A stretch of 64,000 nt of DNA from Sesamum alatum (Eukaryota > Streptophyta > Magnoliopsida > Lamiales > Pedaliaceae), in NCBI GenBank assembly GCA_034509735.1, contig JACGWO010000006.1:3301001-3365000 (forward strand), given 5' to 3'. Shown piece by piece: positions 35,564-48,800 of this stretch. The first letter of the stretch is position 1. Every line of letters starts with the position of its first letter. A program made the position numbers and the translations under genes. The notes below the pieces were generated by a model. The model saw only the letters and a list, made by a program, of their open reading frames with translations, was not told the origin of the DNA and searched no databases.

Positions 35564-37111
35564 AAAATTTTCATTGAGCTTTTCTCTCTCACTTCTTTTT
35601 CATTGGAATAATTCATTGCCGGGGGTTCTTGGAAAGGACTATTCTTGATATTCTTGCAGCAAATTCTCTTCATTGTTGATATCATTATGAAATTGGTGTG
35701 AGTGAGCTTCTTCAATTGGATTCATGTAGTTATGTTGTGGCTGTACCACATTGCAATTGATTATTGTGACCATAGGTGAACCGGAAGTAATCAGTTTTTC
35801 AATTTGTTCTGAGGTTATACAATCTTTTGACCTGATTAGGCCAAAACTTTCCTGGCCATGCTGCCTTATTTAAAAATAATATTTTTCGTCCTGTAATTTA
35901 AAAAAAAAAAATAGCATTTTTTAGTCGCATGACACATCTTCGTTAGAAAGTTCACATTGTCATTAAATGCATGAGATTAAAAGTGTTACTTTTTTTAAAA
36001 TTATGGGATCAAAATTGAGAATTTGTAATAAATGAGATCGAAAGTGTAAGAAGACCTAACTGTAACATGGGTTAAGTACATAACATTTTTTGTTAAAATA
36101 TTCAATGAAAAGATGAGATGGGACAAAAAAATGTTACTTTTTGGAAATTACATATCTAAAAATGATAATCCCGTAATAATAGGATAAAAAATGGAAAGAC
36201 CCTAAGGCTTTGTTTGGTTTCATTTCTTCTCGCTTTCGAGATAGTGAGAAAACAAAACGAACATAAAACCAAACATAACATTACTCAAAATACTTTTATT
36301 GGGTGTTTTTAGCTCGTTCTTCCATATATACATACATCTACCTACAAATAAATAAATATTATTATATATATATACAGTTATAAATTATATAAAAGAGACA
36401 TGATTTGACAATGAACAGTATTTTTTTTCTCTCAGTATAAACACAATACATACAAAAAAATAAATATTATTATATATATATATAAATTTATAAAAAAAGA
36501 TATGATTTGACGATGAACAGTGTTTTTTATCTCCCAATATACAACACAATATTACAATATATTTTTTTACACTATTTAAAATTAACTCCAAAAATAAATC
36601 TAAAAATACATCATATCTCTAACACACACTTATTTATCTTTATTTTTCTCTCTCTGTCTTCACAAAACAAAACAAAACATTCCAAAAACAAAACCAAACA
36701 CAAGTTACACATGAAAACTACTATTTTCTCTTGCCCTTTTATTAGTGAAACAGATAAAATTAGCACGGTATAGATTAGCAAGGACTAGGTCACATAAACA
36801 AGGCCATCATCAACTTGAGAGGAGAAGACATGGTTCAGCTTCATATAAAAAAAGTCTGCAAGAGTTCCAACCTCTACATAATGTATTAAACTGCTCCTCA
36901 GATGCTATTACAAAGAAAGGAAACAATTTCATCTCAAACGCTACAAAAAGGAAGCTCTTAACTTAATATCCAAATTTCTTCCGGGAGAACTACAATAAAT
37001 CAAGCTTTTAACTTAATATCCAAATTTCTTCCGGGAGAACTACAATAAATCGAATTGACAAAAAATCTAACAAGAAAACTAGATCACCCAACTCTAGATT
37101 AGTTTTTTAGT
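35564..37111. other. Region between convergent genes
   Basis: Holds the 3' ends of the F-box and p24 genes. 36203-36705 begins GGCTTTGTTTGGTTTCATT and ends near CAAAACCAAACACAAG, loosely inverted ends of a probable MITE. Inside it are two diverged direct copies of ATGATTTGACAATGAACAG (near 36399 and 36502). The rest is AT-rich. Confidence 0.5.
36952..37051. repeat. 50-bp tandem duplication (2 copies)
   Basis: Copies start at 36952 and 37002 and share TAACTTAATATCCAAATTTC and TTCCGGGAGAACTACAATAA. They lie 60-160 bp downstream of the p24 stop codon, so probably in its 3' UTR. Confidence 0.88.
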
Positions 37112-38749
37112 CTAAATCAGCTTCTTCTGCTGGAAGTATCTCTTTAAGTGCAATACCTGGACCGTTGAGACTAGAACGCAGATTCCCAGTGACATAATAC
37201 TGAACCAAGCAACCCGAGCATTTGTTTGTTCACTCAGGGTCCGCATCTCTGCTTCTCTGAAAGGACAAATTATACATGGAATTCAAGCATCACGAGCAAG
37301 CTGTTAAGAAACACTGCATTCAAACAAGAAGAACAATATACCTGTCCTTAAGATATAGAAGATTGTCATGTATGGCCTCCACCGCTTCTTCAAGCTTCTC
37401 CATCTCAAGCTCAATACCCTACTAGACATTCATCGTAAGTAAATCATTCTATAACACTGGCAATGGCTTCCATAAGCTTCAAATCTCATCTGATTTCAAT
37501 CATCTTCAAACTAAAGAATCTCTTACACTTTCAGTTGATAACACCAAATCATGCAAAAGAAATGACATTTTGTTTCCTGAGAAAGTAATAGATAAATTTG
37601 CAGCATAAGGGACTCACCTCAATATTCTCTTTTCTAGCAACTGATTCCCAATCCTTTGCTGCAATACCCGTCTTCCAATCAATGCTAACAGTTAAATGCC
37701 CGGGTCCTGCATAATGGCTATCAAGCCAGAAACAAGCGAGATAACTTCCGTCCTCGGTTGTGGTAAATGAAAATTGACCATATGTGACATTTTCCTTGTG
37801 ATAGAGAGTGTTTCCAAATGGAGAAGTGACCTATAACAGAAACATAAAATGTGATAGGAGGTTGTGCTGCTAATGAATGAGTGACCAAATATATTGAATG
37901 GTTATCAAAACTCAGATTGAATTTTCTTTTGTAAACTCTATTCCATCCTCTACTCTATTACTCTATTACACACATCACGTGTACAAAAATACTCATCACC
38001 AAATGGAAAACTCACACATGATCAATCCATTCCCGCTGAATGTCAAATCCGCAGATGATACCCAATAAATCACTCTGGCATCTTGGTTACACCTATCTTT
38101 TGAATATGGGCACGGAAATGAAGGTTGCACTTGCTTGTGAGACAAATATAATCTCGTCCCATCTCATGAAATTCTTTTCATCCAAATACGTGTTTGTTTA
38201 TGAGAATTCTCAAAACATTTGTCAAACATCTAAGAAACCCTTCTCATCAACTATAATGATTACATTTTCTTTCTTACCTAACATCCTTTGCGCAATATGT
38301 CAATTATGGTTATTACACTTATTTCAAATTAAACAAAAATCTATGTTAACCAGAGGCAATCACAGCTCAAGTCATTTCTTATCATTCCAGTTGAAGTATC
38401 AAGAACACCAAGAACACCTTTTCGTATCAATGAATGTATATTTACAACAAAGAAAAAAGATTTCAAACAAATATATAACACACACACAGATACAAACGAA
38501 AACGAAACTGAAAGAAGTGGTTCATATTTTGTTCTCCGGAAGAACCCTAACCTTGGTGGAAATGGTTGGGACGGAACTCAAATCATGAGCATCGGAAATG
38601 ACGGCATAGTCCCCCAAAACAACGACCTTGTTACGGATTTCCTCGGAAACGCACTTTGTCCCACTCGCCGGCAAAGTTAACCATACGGCATCGCTCCTCC
38701 GCAGCAAGATTAACAGAAGCACCGCGAGCACGTTAGCACCCGCCCACAT
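37112..38749 (-). CDS. p24-delta family cargo receptor (TMED/emp24)
   Basis: p24 proteins cycle between ER and Golgi in COPI/COPII vesicles and help sort cargo such as GPI-anchored proteins. Four exons in transcript order are 38749-38552, 37830-37618, 37418-37342 and 37256-37112, giving 210 residues, the usual family length. A signal peptide covers about residues 1-21 ([10 protein letters not shown] core). The GOLD domain follows, with C33 and C99 as the conserved cysteine pair and a possible N-glycosylation site at N80 (NVT). A coiled coil includes [21 protein letters not shown] membrane helix ([18 protein letters not shown]) precedes the short cytosolic tail RYFQQKKLI. The KK at positions -4/-3 is a COPI-binding dilysine signal. 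The exon 3 acceptor is taken at the second of two consecutive AGs, since it keeps frame. Divergent from the AKR2 gene. Confidence 0.93.
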
Positions 38750-40119
38750 TATTGCTATTTCTCCGCAAAATTCAAATACCTTCTATCCATCACCAAGCAA
38801 TGTTGAATAGAACAAGGAATCACTCTCACGGGTAGCAGGTTCGGATATCGAGGCTTTGGCAACGGATCCGGATTCGGGTTGAATGCGGGCCTAGCATTCG
38901 ATTCGGGGCAATGAAGTTACTGTTTGGAGTCAGTAGTGTGACGTCGTAAATGAAAAATAAATTAAATTATTTTATATTCAATTACAATTAATTATAATGA
39001 TATTTTCTGAGGTATAATATAATTATGAATTCTTTTATTTTTTTGAAAATTAAAAAAAACTTGAGATTTGTAATTTATAATCAATCGTCTGAAATTATTC
39101 ATTTTTTTTTTAACTTTTTTCAAATTATAGAAAAATCATTCGGGATAAATTAAATTATTGTCCATCTACGTGAAGAACGTAAGAAACATCACCCTATGCA
39201 TTTTAGTTCAATTTTTTTTAAAAATTAATAAAAAATATTTCAGTTTGGATAAGAGCAATTTTGATCATTTAACCCATAAAAATAGATGAAAATGAGTTAT
39301 TTGTTAGACGGTTACAAACCTTAAGGATGTATTTGTAATTTTTAAAAAAAACGAATAGACATCCTTAATTATGACAAAATCTCAAGGGAGGTTATTGTAA
39401 TTCATCGTAAAGTTTATGATAAAATTTCATTTAAATTCAATATGCTAAACTTAATAATCAAATTCGAATAAATTTTTTACTCGAAAAAATATACTTAAAA
39501 GTACCAACTTATCAGAATTCGACTAGTTTTGATTCAACTGAAGTTTGGTGAGCTTGATTAGAGCAATAATTAAACGAAATTCAAACGTAATTTTGCAAAC
39601 TCGATATTAATACAAATAAACTTGAACAATAACGTATTTGGCTCGACTCAAATCATTTACGACTCCACGTCCTAATAGTGCATTGTTAAAAATAAATATA
39701 ATCATTTAATTAAATAATGATTGAGTTGAGAAAAATAATAAAATATTTAAGTAAAAAACATTTTATTTTATCCAAATAGAGGGAAAATAACAATTAAAGA
39801 ATGAAAATATAAGCACAATCTGAGTTGGGCCGAGTCCACTGTCAAGCCCAAATCCAAGCAATAGTTGAAAGCCCAATACTGAGCCCAAATTTCAGAATCC
39901 AAGCAGAGCTGGAAATGAAATCTGCGCCTTTCGTTACTGTTAGCGATTAGGATTGAGTTGGCCCACGCTGTTTCTGGTAAACCGCAATCCACCTCTCTGC
40001 TGGAGTTGTCGCCCGTATCACTAACTAAACCCCCAATTTTCATTTACCTCTTTGTTTGACTGTTCTCCGAAAGTCATCCTCCTCATTCTCTCTGCAAGCG
40101 GGAAGGATCGGAGGTAACT
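38750..40119. promoter_or_regulatory. Shared upstream region of divergent p24 and AKR2 genes
   Basis: About 1.37 kb separates the two start codons. A degenerate Mutator-type MITE occupies about 39009-39405. Near the AKR2 side, 39823-39970 contains TTGGGCCGAG, several AAGCCCAA/GAGCCCAA and TTGGCCCACG. TGGGCC/GGCCCA motifs are known plant site-II-like promoter elements of housekeeping genes. No TATA box is assigned. Confidence 0.5.
39009..39405. mobile_element. Degenerate Mutator-type MITE
   Basis: The interior matches the intact copy at 7806 (TTTGTTAGACGGTTACAAAC, ATTTGTAATTTTT, CTCAAGGGAGGTTATTGTAAT). The termini are eroded and no target duplication remains. Confidence 0.5.
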
Positions 40120-43100
40120 ATGTCTGAGGTACTGTTACGAAATCCTTGTTGAATTTGATTCGGTATCGTAATTGTAAGTGGAACATAGATCGTTTGTTTG
40201 GACTTTGTTGACTTCGATTTTTGTTGGTGTATCTATAGGTTTTTGATTTGTAGGAGTTAGTTTATGTGCAGTTTCGTGGAATTCGAATCAATTTGGATTT
40301 GCAGCTGATGTAGTGATGTTTTCTTTTTTTCTTTTTGGTGGTTGTTCAGGCAGTAAAAACTCCGCCGGCCAGTACAGATGGTGAGATTATCTTATCTGAG
40401 ATTTTATGTTTATGCACTTGTGAATAATTTGTTATTGCACTGATTTATGAAGTCGATGAATGTGTTTTGAGATATGTTAATCTGTGAAAATTGTGATTGA
40501 GCGGTTTTACGCTGCTTTAGAGGTTTAACTTGTGGAACATTATCCTGTTCATTTGTCATGTGTCGATGTGATATGATACTTTTGATGGTGGAGTTCTGTT
40601 GATGATGGTCTTCGAATATTATCTCTTGTTTTTTTCTAAAGAAATTAATGTCTATCTGTATAGGAAGTTCCAGGTTTAGAACACACTCCGTATTTAAAAG
40701 AAGAATGATTCATCTACTTCTTGAATATGCATCTGACGAGATTCCAGATAAAGATTTGTGGCTTTTCTCTTTGTCTTTTTCCTTGTGTATTTTGAATTTC
40801 TTGTTTAAATAAAAATAAATTCTTAGAAATTCTCTTTTTCAAGAATTAACTTCATATGAACTCTTTTATTTTTATGCTTTGCCTGTTTAATCTTGAATAT
40901 AGAATAGGTTTTCATATGTCGGCTCTGGAACCATGTTAGGCTATTTAATTTTAACTATTGCCAATTCTCATTTTCTTCTGTTCAGGAAACAAGTCTGATG
41001 CGGCTGGGAGCAAAACTCCTGGTGAGTCAGCTTCTGCAGGGACACCATCTGGACAGAGAACAGCAACCCCTGCTTCAGTTGCCGGAATGCCAAATCCCTT
41101 TGACTTCTCAGCTATGACAGGTCTACTCAATGTATGTATAGTTTCCCAGTTTTTCCTGCGCCACTCTTAGACGGAGAAGTTTGTCTTTGGTTGGTAAACT
41201 CATACCATGTTGTGCAAGTCAGCTCTAGGTAGGAATTCCAAAGAACAAACTGAGTCGGAAAGCTTTTATTTGCTTTCACTCAGAGTCAGAGAGCTTTTGC
41301 ATCAATATTAGGTGACAAAAGAGTTCTTCGACTTATAAGACAAATTAGTTTCCTACTGTTTCCTCAAGACCAGTTCTTCTCACTCATTAAGTGGAAGTTT
41401 TAAATATTTTTTTAGTGAAAAGATATTTTTTCATTAAACTTAAAAATGGTGTCTACTCGGTTTTTCTTGAATTGAAAAGTGATGGAAGTATTTTTTCGGG
41501 TTATGAACAGCAACACGTGAATATTGTGGTGTTCTGTTGTTGCATATTATATACAACATGGAACATTTGTGTAGGGTATAATGATACTGTTGCAGTTTGT
41601 TGAACTAACACTGAGTCAATCTAATACTGTGATTATACTTCCCTAAAATCTATTCTATGTGTCTACAGGACCCAAGCATTAAGGATTTAGCTGAACAGAT
41701 AGCAAAGGACCCTGCATTTAATCAGATGGCAGAGCAGCTTCAGAAAACTTTTCAAGGTGCTCCAGTTGAAGATGGTATCCCCAACTTTGATACGCAACAA
41801 TATTATTCAACGATGCAACAAGTCATGCAAAATCCACAATTTATGACCATGGCCGAGAGACTTGGTAATGCATTGATGCAGGTAAATTTGTTTGACAATC
41901 CTGCTGTTCTGGTAACTATCTTTTTAGTTACAGTTGCAATTAGCAAGTGTATCAACCTCATTGCTTTGCAGGATCCATCCATGTCTAGCATGCTTGAGAA
42001 TTTGACGAACCCAACTAATAAAGAACAGCTTGAAGAACGAATGTCACGTATCAAGGAAGATCCATCCTTGAAGCCTATCTTGGAAGAGATTGAGAATGGT
42101 GGTCCTGCTGCTATGATGAGGTGTTTTTCGCCCCCTTTCTTTTTTCCCCATGAGATCTTGTAATTTGATATATTTACATGATTAGTAACTTGTCATAGTT
42201 TATGGGATAATAAGATGTGTGTGATAGTAGCATACTTGCCTAAGCCGAAATAAGAAGTTTTGGGCCATACAAGGATTTGAAGCTCATTTAGGCATGTTAT
42301 ATTGAAAAGTGAAGATGCTATATTCTTCTCAATGACTTTAGAGAATAGATAAATATCCAAATTCAAGAAATCTATGTATATCTATTCGACTTGGTTAAAT
42401 ACAGCTCTTACTTAAGAAACATCCAGTAGTTTCATTTCAGAATAGAATATGTTTTTCTGCGGGGTTAACAGTTAGTGTTTTTATGGTGCATTTTGAAGAT
42501 CTATTTGGCATGAAATTGTATATCCGTTTCTCCTCCACCAGAAGTGTATTTTCTGCTCTATATTTTTACAAGTTTTAGATGATTGAATCTTTCAGAATTT
42601 GTACATAGTGATATTTCAAATCTTAGGCCTAAGTCCGCTATTATACCTTCGGAAGTAGAAAGAAAATCCTAACATTTTTAGGAATTCAATGGCATTAGAA
42701 AGTAGATATTTGATTAAGTGGAGTCCTTTTTGAATCTTAAAAACCTTCATTAGTGATTTTGCTCGTAAATTTCATTTATTCATGTTAATCATAGTATATG
42801 ATCCTTGACCAGCATTTCTGGCATATTTCTTATCGGTCACTGTGTTGTGCTAGATCATTCTTGAATAGCTTTGTCCGGTGAACCTCTCATTACTTGTGCA
42901 TTTTATTATTCATTACTTGTGATTTTTCCATACTAAAAATGTATTCGTGAGATTAGGTACTGGAATGATAAGGAGGTTCTCCAGAAGTTGGGAGAAGCGA
43001 TGGGATTTGCTGTTGGGGACACTGCTGCATCCGCTGGTGATGCTGCTGGTGAAGATGGAACAGAGGAAGTAAACGATGAGGAATCCATTGTTCACCACAC

Positions 43101-44061
43101 TGCCAGTATTGGTGATGTGGAGGTATTTCTCAAAAGAATACTGCATTGAGATTTAGTAAATGTTTAAATATATTCTTCGGATGCTTAAAAACTTTCCGTT
43201 GATGTGGCGCTTTCGGCTTTCCCAATGTTACATTTCCCAAAATTAGTCTGGAAAGTGTTTCCAGTTATTGAACAGCTTTGTCATTTTACTTTACTTTTCC
43301 CTGTAGAGTTGCGAGGAATCTTGAAGTTGTAACTTAATACTTGACTTGCTTTTGTGAACAAGTAGGGCCTGAAGAGTGCTCTAGCTGCTGGTGCCGATAA
43401 GGACGAAGAAGATTCTGAAGGAAGGACCGCGTTGCACTTTGCTTGCGGATATGGCGAGGTATTGTAAATCTGATGAAATGAGCTTTGTTATGATCTTTTT
43501 ACTCTTTTACGTTGGATTTGGTACTCAGCCTCTGAGCTATTATATTGGCTTCTCTTAAAGCTCCAAAATTACCGTAGAATGACAGATGGCCTGATGCTGA
43601 TTACTTCTTTTCTCTCCTTTCCTTTTTATTTTCTTTTTGCTACTATTTTGTTTCCTTTAATTTCCGCAAATAGATGCTGCTTGTTTCTTTTAGCTCCTTA
43701 CCTGAAAGCTGATTAAATCACTTGGTCTTGTTCCAGGTTAAGTGTGCCCAAGTTCTCCTAGAGGCTGGAGCTAAGGTGGATGGGTTAGATAAGAACAAGA
43801 ACACCCCTCTCCACTATGCTGCCGGTTATGGCAGGAAGGAATGCGTCGAGCTTCTGTTGAAGAATGGCGCTGCTGTGTAAGCCCTATAGCATAATGCAAA
43901 TTGTTTCCTGCTCTTCTTATTATCCTACCTCATTTCATCCTTTGCTCTATTGTATCTGCAGTACTCTCCAGAACTTGGATGGGAAAACACCCATCGATGT
44001 TGCCAAACTAAATAACCAAAACGAGGTTCTAACATTGCTCGAGAAGGACGCCTTCCTATAA
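40120..44061 (+). CDS. AKR2: AKR2-type ankyrin-repeat chaperone
   Basis: AKR2 proteins are cytosolic chaperones that bind chloroplast outer-envelope proteins and deliver them to the plastid surface. Nine exons are 40120-40128, 40350-40380, 40986-41131, 41669-41881, 41972-42120, 42957-43122, 43366-43458, 43737-43876 and 43962-44061, all in phase, giving 348 residues. The first exon codes only MSE. A Ser/Thr/Pro/Ala-rich N-terminus leads to [14 protein letters not shown]. Two repeated alpha-helical modules follow ([17 protein letters not shown] and [14 protein letters not shown], each preceding a NPQF/DPSLK-type motif). Then come an acidic linker and ankyrin repeats ([45 protein letters not shown]) up to the C-terminus KDAFL. 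The order and length match the plant AKR2A/AKR2B family; the specific paralog cannot be assigned. Confidence 0.94.
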
Positions 44062-45838
44062 GTCCGAAAGGCATCCGAGCAACTGCATTAGGCTCTCGTA
44101 CTTTCACACGCGGAAGAGTGTGGCATGCCGACTTGATGTGCCACCTTACTTGTATCTACTGCTGCTGTATCTTCGTAGCGTTTCTCAATCCTTTTATTTC
44201 ATTACCTGGACCATGTGCCCGAGTTATTCTATGTTTCGAATGTGGTTTTCGCTGATATCCGCCCTTAATAATCGCTCCATTTTCTCAAGTGGTGGGACTA
44301 TAAAAGCTGCTTGTGCCGTGTGCTATGATTTTCCCACGTTTCTAAGCAGTTTGTGCTTGTATACTCGGTGCGTGTTAGTAGCAGCGCTATCTTGAGAATT
44401 TTGCTGTAAAGGGTTGTTAGAAAGGGTTATTTGCAGAATTAAAGCTTGGACTTGAAAGAATTTCATTGCTTCATTGTTTTTAGCTTCTATCTGGACAACC
44501 AGTTCCGTTATCTACTAACCACGGATTGTCATCATCTCCACTTGGCAATGAGGTTTTCCCCTTCTCTGAACGGATTGCATAAAGTAGGTGGGAAAGGAGG
44601 CATATGCTATCTATTCTTCTATAATAGTGAGCAAAGGGGGAACAAGGTCAATTTTCAAATTTCATTCTTCTATTTTAGAAATATAATGGTTTTTGCATTA
44701 GTTTCTATTTTGTAGTTGGGAATAAGTTGTAGAAAAAGTTGGTAAGAAAAGTTCAAAGTGAAAAAATAAAAAAAAAAGTTGAAATTGGACATGTTTTGGG
44801 TTTATCAATCCTATGTGCACAAAGAAATGACTTGGTGGTTATATTGGGTATCTTGGGTGGTGGCAAGGCGACATGATGCTAGTGGGATCAAATTTCAAAT
44901 ATTTGTTACAAAAAGACCCTAATCCACCCAATTAAAAATTACCAACTACTACTGTTTAAATTGTCAATGGGACCGCATTTATACATTTTGTAAATTAAAG
45001 AACTAAATTGATAAAGATCATATTTAAAGGATTAAAGTTAATAATGAGTAAAATTAAATGTGTGCCACATCGCAATTACACCAGCAATATTTTCGCCTAA
45101 TTGAAAATTTCAACGAATATGTTGAGAGTTTTGACGAAAAATATTAGAAAAATGATTAAAATCCTAAATCGGATCCTACTTGCATGTTTTTATAAATTGA
45201 TGGACTAAATTGATAAAACTCATACTTAAAAAGGATCAAAACTATTCGTGGGTAAAGTTAAAGGATAATTTATTTTTTTCTTCTTTTTATAATCTTACAA
45301 ATAAGTTGCGAAAGTTATTAAGAAGTTGTTTGTAGTTTTTGACATAAATCAAATTAATTTAAACAGTTTAAAAGTTAAAAACATAAATATAAAAATATTT
45401 TTTTAATTTATTTTTAATAATAAATTGAATAACGTTCAAATCCTTACAAACACTTAGAAAGGGTTTGAATATTCAGATCAAGGCCCAACATGTGAGCTGG
45501 TCCGCCCAATAACTTTTCAGGCCCATATAAAGGAATTCATCGATCGGTATTCTTCTCTCCTTCTCACGGAAAGCCTTAAATTAACCTCAAATTGGCAAAT
45601 CGCCATAGCTATTTTTCCCCAGAAATTGCATATGTCTTCTCTCTCTCAGAGGTCATTGATCATACTCCCTTCGTTTTAGTTTAATTAGCTACGATTAATC
45701 TGAGGTAGTGATTAGTGCGAAGTTGTGATTTGCTGGTACAGTTGGGACTCTGATTTTGCTTGTAGAATTCGACGCGGTTGGATGTTTCTGGTGACGGTGT
45801 CAGTTTTGTGTTTCGAGAATTTGGATAGGTAATCTGAG
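44062..45838. other. Intergenic region, 3' flank of AKR2 and promoter of the ARGLU1-like gene
   Basis: 44062 to about 44720 probably includes the AKR2 3' UTR. 44980-45270 has loosely inverted copies of GGACTAAATTGATAAA and related words, a likely decayed MITE. The promoter part is listed separately. Confidence 0.5.
45483..45535 (+). promoter_or_regulatory. Promoter motifs of the ARGLU1-like gene
   Basis: AGGCCCAA (about 45482), CCGCCCAA and AGGCCCAT (45520-45527) sit just before ATATAAAGG (45526-45534), a TATA-like box, about 300 bp upstream of the ATG. GGCCCA motifs are typical of plant genes for growth and RNA-processing functions. Confidence 0.5.
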
Positions 45839-48800
45839 ATGGGTAGAGATGTGGAAGTATCTCGGTCGCCGTCGTACAGGAGGAGGCGCTCACCATCGCC
45901 GGCTCCGGTGTGGAATCGTCGCCGGAGCCGGAGAGATAGGAGCCGATCCCCTTATTCTTTTAGCAGGTGATACCCTTTTACTTATACACGCTTGTACATT
46001 ATGTAAAATGCATGTGTATTCTTTTGGCACAACAGCTGGAGCTTTAGTTAGTATGAAGAGTGAAGACTCACCTTATTCATCTTTGCTTAACAAATGTAAT
46101 TTAAAAAAATTGAGTCTCGAGTGATCCTGTGGTTTGCAGAGACACCATTTTAGGCGGTAAATTGTATGGGTTTATTGCTATTTGGGACTGGGACATGTTG
46201 TTGTTCAGTCACCAGGTAAAGTATTCCAAGCAAATGGCTTTAGTGTGATCAGAGTTCATTAGTAATCTAGTTTGAAAAAGCAGACATTCTTGAATAGTAT
46301 AACCTTTGTTTCTAAGAGGAAGCGTGTTCCAGTTTTGTTGCTTTATTTAACCATATGATTATTTTGATGGATGATCAGGGACTGATCTGTTTTGAATATC
46401 TCTGCAACGATTACTCATCTTATGTATTTGTTTTAGATGTTTTAGCAGATGCTTATGGATTCTGTTACTTTGGTGTTCCTAGTGCAATGTTGCTGAGAGT
46501 TTCGCTTTCCGTCAGCACATTGATATTCTACATGCTTCTGGTTGTTGAGTTGATGATATCATGCCTTGTTCAAGTCTTGCCTATTCTTTCATCAATTTGA
46601 TAAAAGGCTGCTAAATTGTAAATTATAGTGGGAATGTATCTTGATGCTGGGATATTTTTTTCTTACAATGCAACTTCAAACATAGTATCTTTAAAACATA
46701 GTTTGAGGGATAGTCTACCATCGTGTTGTTTGAGAAACTAAGTAAAGAAACAATGGCTTCCTTTGATTGGGAAGTCAGCAGGTGATTTTGCCGATGGGTG
46801 TCATTTCAATGCTCGGTTGTGATATTAGCGATTTCTTATGATTAAAGGTGGAGCACACAGTTTATTCTTTGCAATATATGAGGTAACTATACATTCTTTT
46901 GGTATTAGATGGTGGGTTTGGGCGACACTAGATTGTGACATTGTAGGGACCAATATTTGCTTTGAACTCAGCTGATTTACTGTATTCTACAGAAGACGAA
47001 GTCGTTCATTATCCTCTCGGCACCACAAAAGTCGCTCCCCTATTTCAAGGCATCATAGAAGTCGCTCTCCAACACCAAAGTGGAATAAAAGACAGAGAAA
47101 AAGGAGTACCTCGTCATCTCCTCCAAGTGCGTCACCCTATGTAAGTGCTGATATGAAAGAGACGAAAGATGCCAGCGATAAATTAAGAAAAGAAGAAGAG
47201 GAAAAGAAAAGGTATAACTATCATCCACAATTCTTCTTTTTATATTTTTCTTACTGGTCTTATGTGCTTGTTCATTGGTTGATAGCACAATTCTTCTTTT
47301 TATATTTTTCTTACTGGTCTTATGTGCTTGTTCATTGGTTGATAGTTAACCTTTTCTTTCATCAGTAGACCTGAATGGAATTCCTGAATCTTTTATGACT
47401 CCATATACCATAAGAAATCTGAAAATGTATGATGTCATATCTATCTGAGGTATAATGTTTGTTTGTCGATCGCTTAAAGAATATGTTGTGGCTAGTCATG
47501 ACACGAGTGTTTCTGGGAAGGTGTTTGATTACCTATTCATCTGATGGTGCATTCTCTTTGCACCAGAAATGGGAAATTAGGGGATATGTTTCCTTATTGA
47601 TCAGTTCTGTTTGAACAATTGAATCCTGGCATATGTGGAATGGCCTTATTTACTTGGGTATGCTAACTAGGAAGTCTAACCTCAAATTTTGGGCTTTTTT
47701 GGTCCATCCAACCATATGGTTTTCTTATCGCATTCTTGGTATCTTCTTTTTATAAGGATGGTCGTTTGATTTATCAGTTGCAATCTCTTGTCTAATACAT
47801 TGTAAAGTCGGGAAATGACATCTAATAAGAAGACTCGACCCTTGTATCTTTCCTTTAACCTTTTTTTATCTATTTTTTCTATAGTGGGCACTATTTGAAC
47901 CTCATTGTTACTGGAGTTTGCAAGTTCTCCTGTAGCAGTGACTGAAAAAGCATGGACTGTCAGTTATATACTTACGAGATTGTACTTCTGTTCTATCTTC
48001 AATGAGTTATGTTTGTTAGGAATTGCTTTCTTTCTTTTTCTTTCCCCCTTCTTTTTGGTGGTGAGGGTGAGGGTTGTATAAAGTGGTCTATTAAATTTAC
48101 GTAAATCTTTCATGCAACTAGATGTTTTATACCTGATATATAGATGCTGTCCATCTGTTAATTCTCTCTGTTTTCCCCACATTCATTTAGGTGGGGCCTT
48201 GGTTGTCATGCACTGCAATTGCTGCTGTGTTGGCACATTAGAAAGAAACAATAACCTTACACAGAAGAGGATGAGTTGTTATCCTCATATGCCTGTATCT
48301 TTTGATCCTTTGAACTAGTGAATCAGTTTCTTCTTCTTACTAAGCGTAATGAAAATTCTGTTATTTCTTTTTAGTATTTAGTCTTTTGGCATATGCTTCG
48401 TGCAAATATGATTATGGTCCAGTTATTCCTGTTCTACTTAACTTTATGAAAATTCCAAGAAAATTCCATTTTTTATGATTTTTTTCTGTTGTAACCTTCT
48501 CATAAATGTCCATTGTTGGCTTTCTTGTCTTGTTCTTTTCTCTGTGCTGCTATTATAATCGACACTGGGTGGTTTAAGATATGCTTAGATATGTATTCTC
48601 ATATAGACATTTGTCTATGTGTCTGTATGTTTAACATATATGAATATAGTTAACTTCGAAAGGATTAACCTTGGGTTTTCTTTTTCCTTTCAACTCATAC
48701 ATGTCAGGACAGGAGTTTAAATTATGGGAACCCTAGGGCAATTAGGTGGGCCTGTGGTCTAACTTTGAAATAGCTTTTGATGGAACTGATCAAAAGAGGG

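Noticed and set aside
38040..38588. 182-codon plus-strand frame
   Set aside because: It overlaps the intron and first exon of the p24 gene on the opposite strand, with no recognisable domain.
39768..40043. 91-codon minus-strand frame upstream of AKR2
   Set aside because: It lies in the promoter region with GGCCCA motifs; no homology is recognised and the codons look random.
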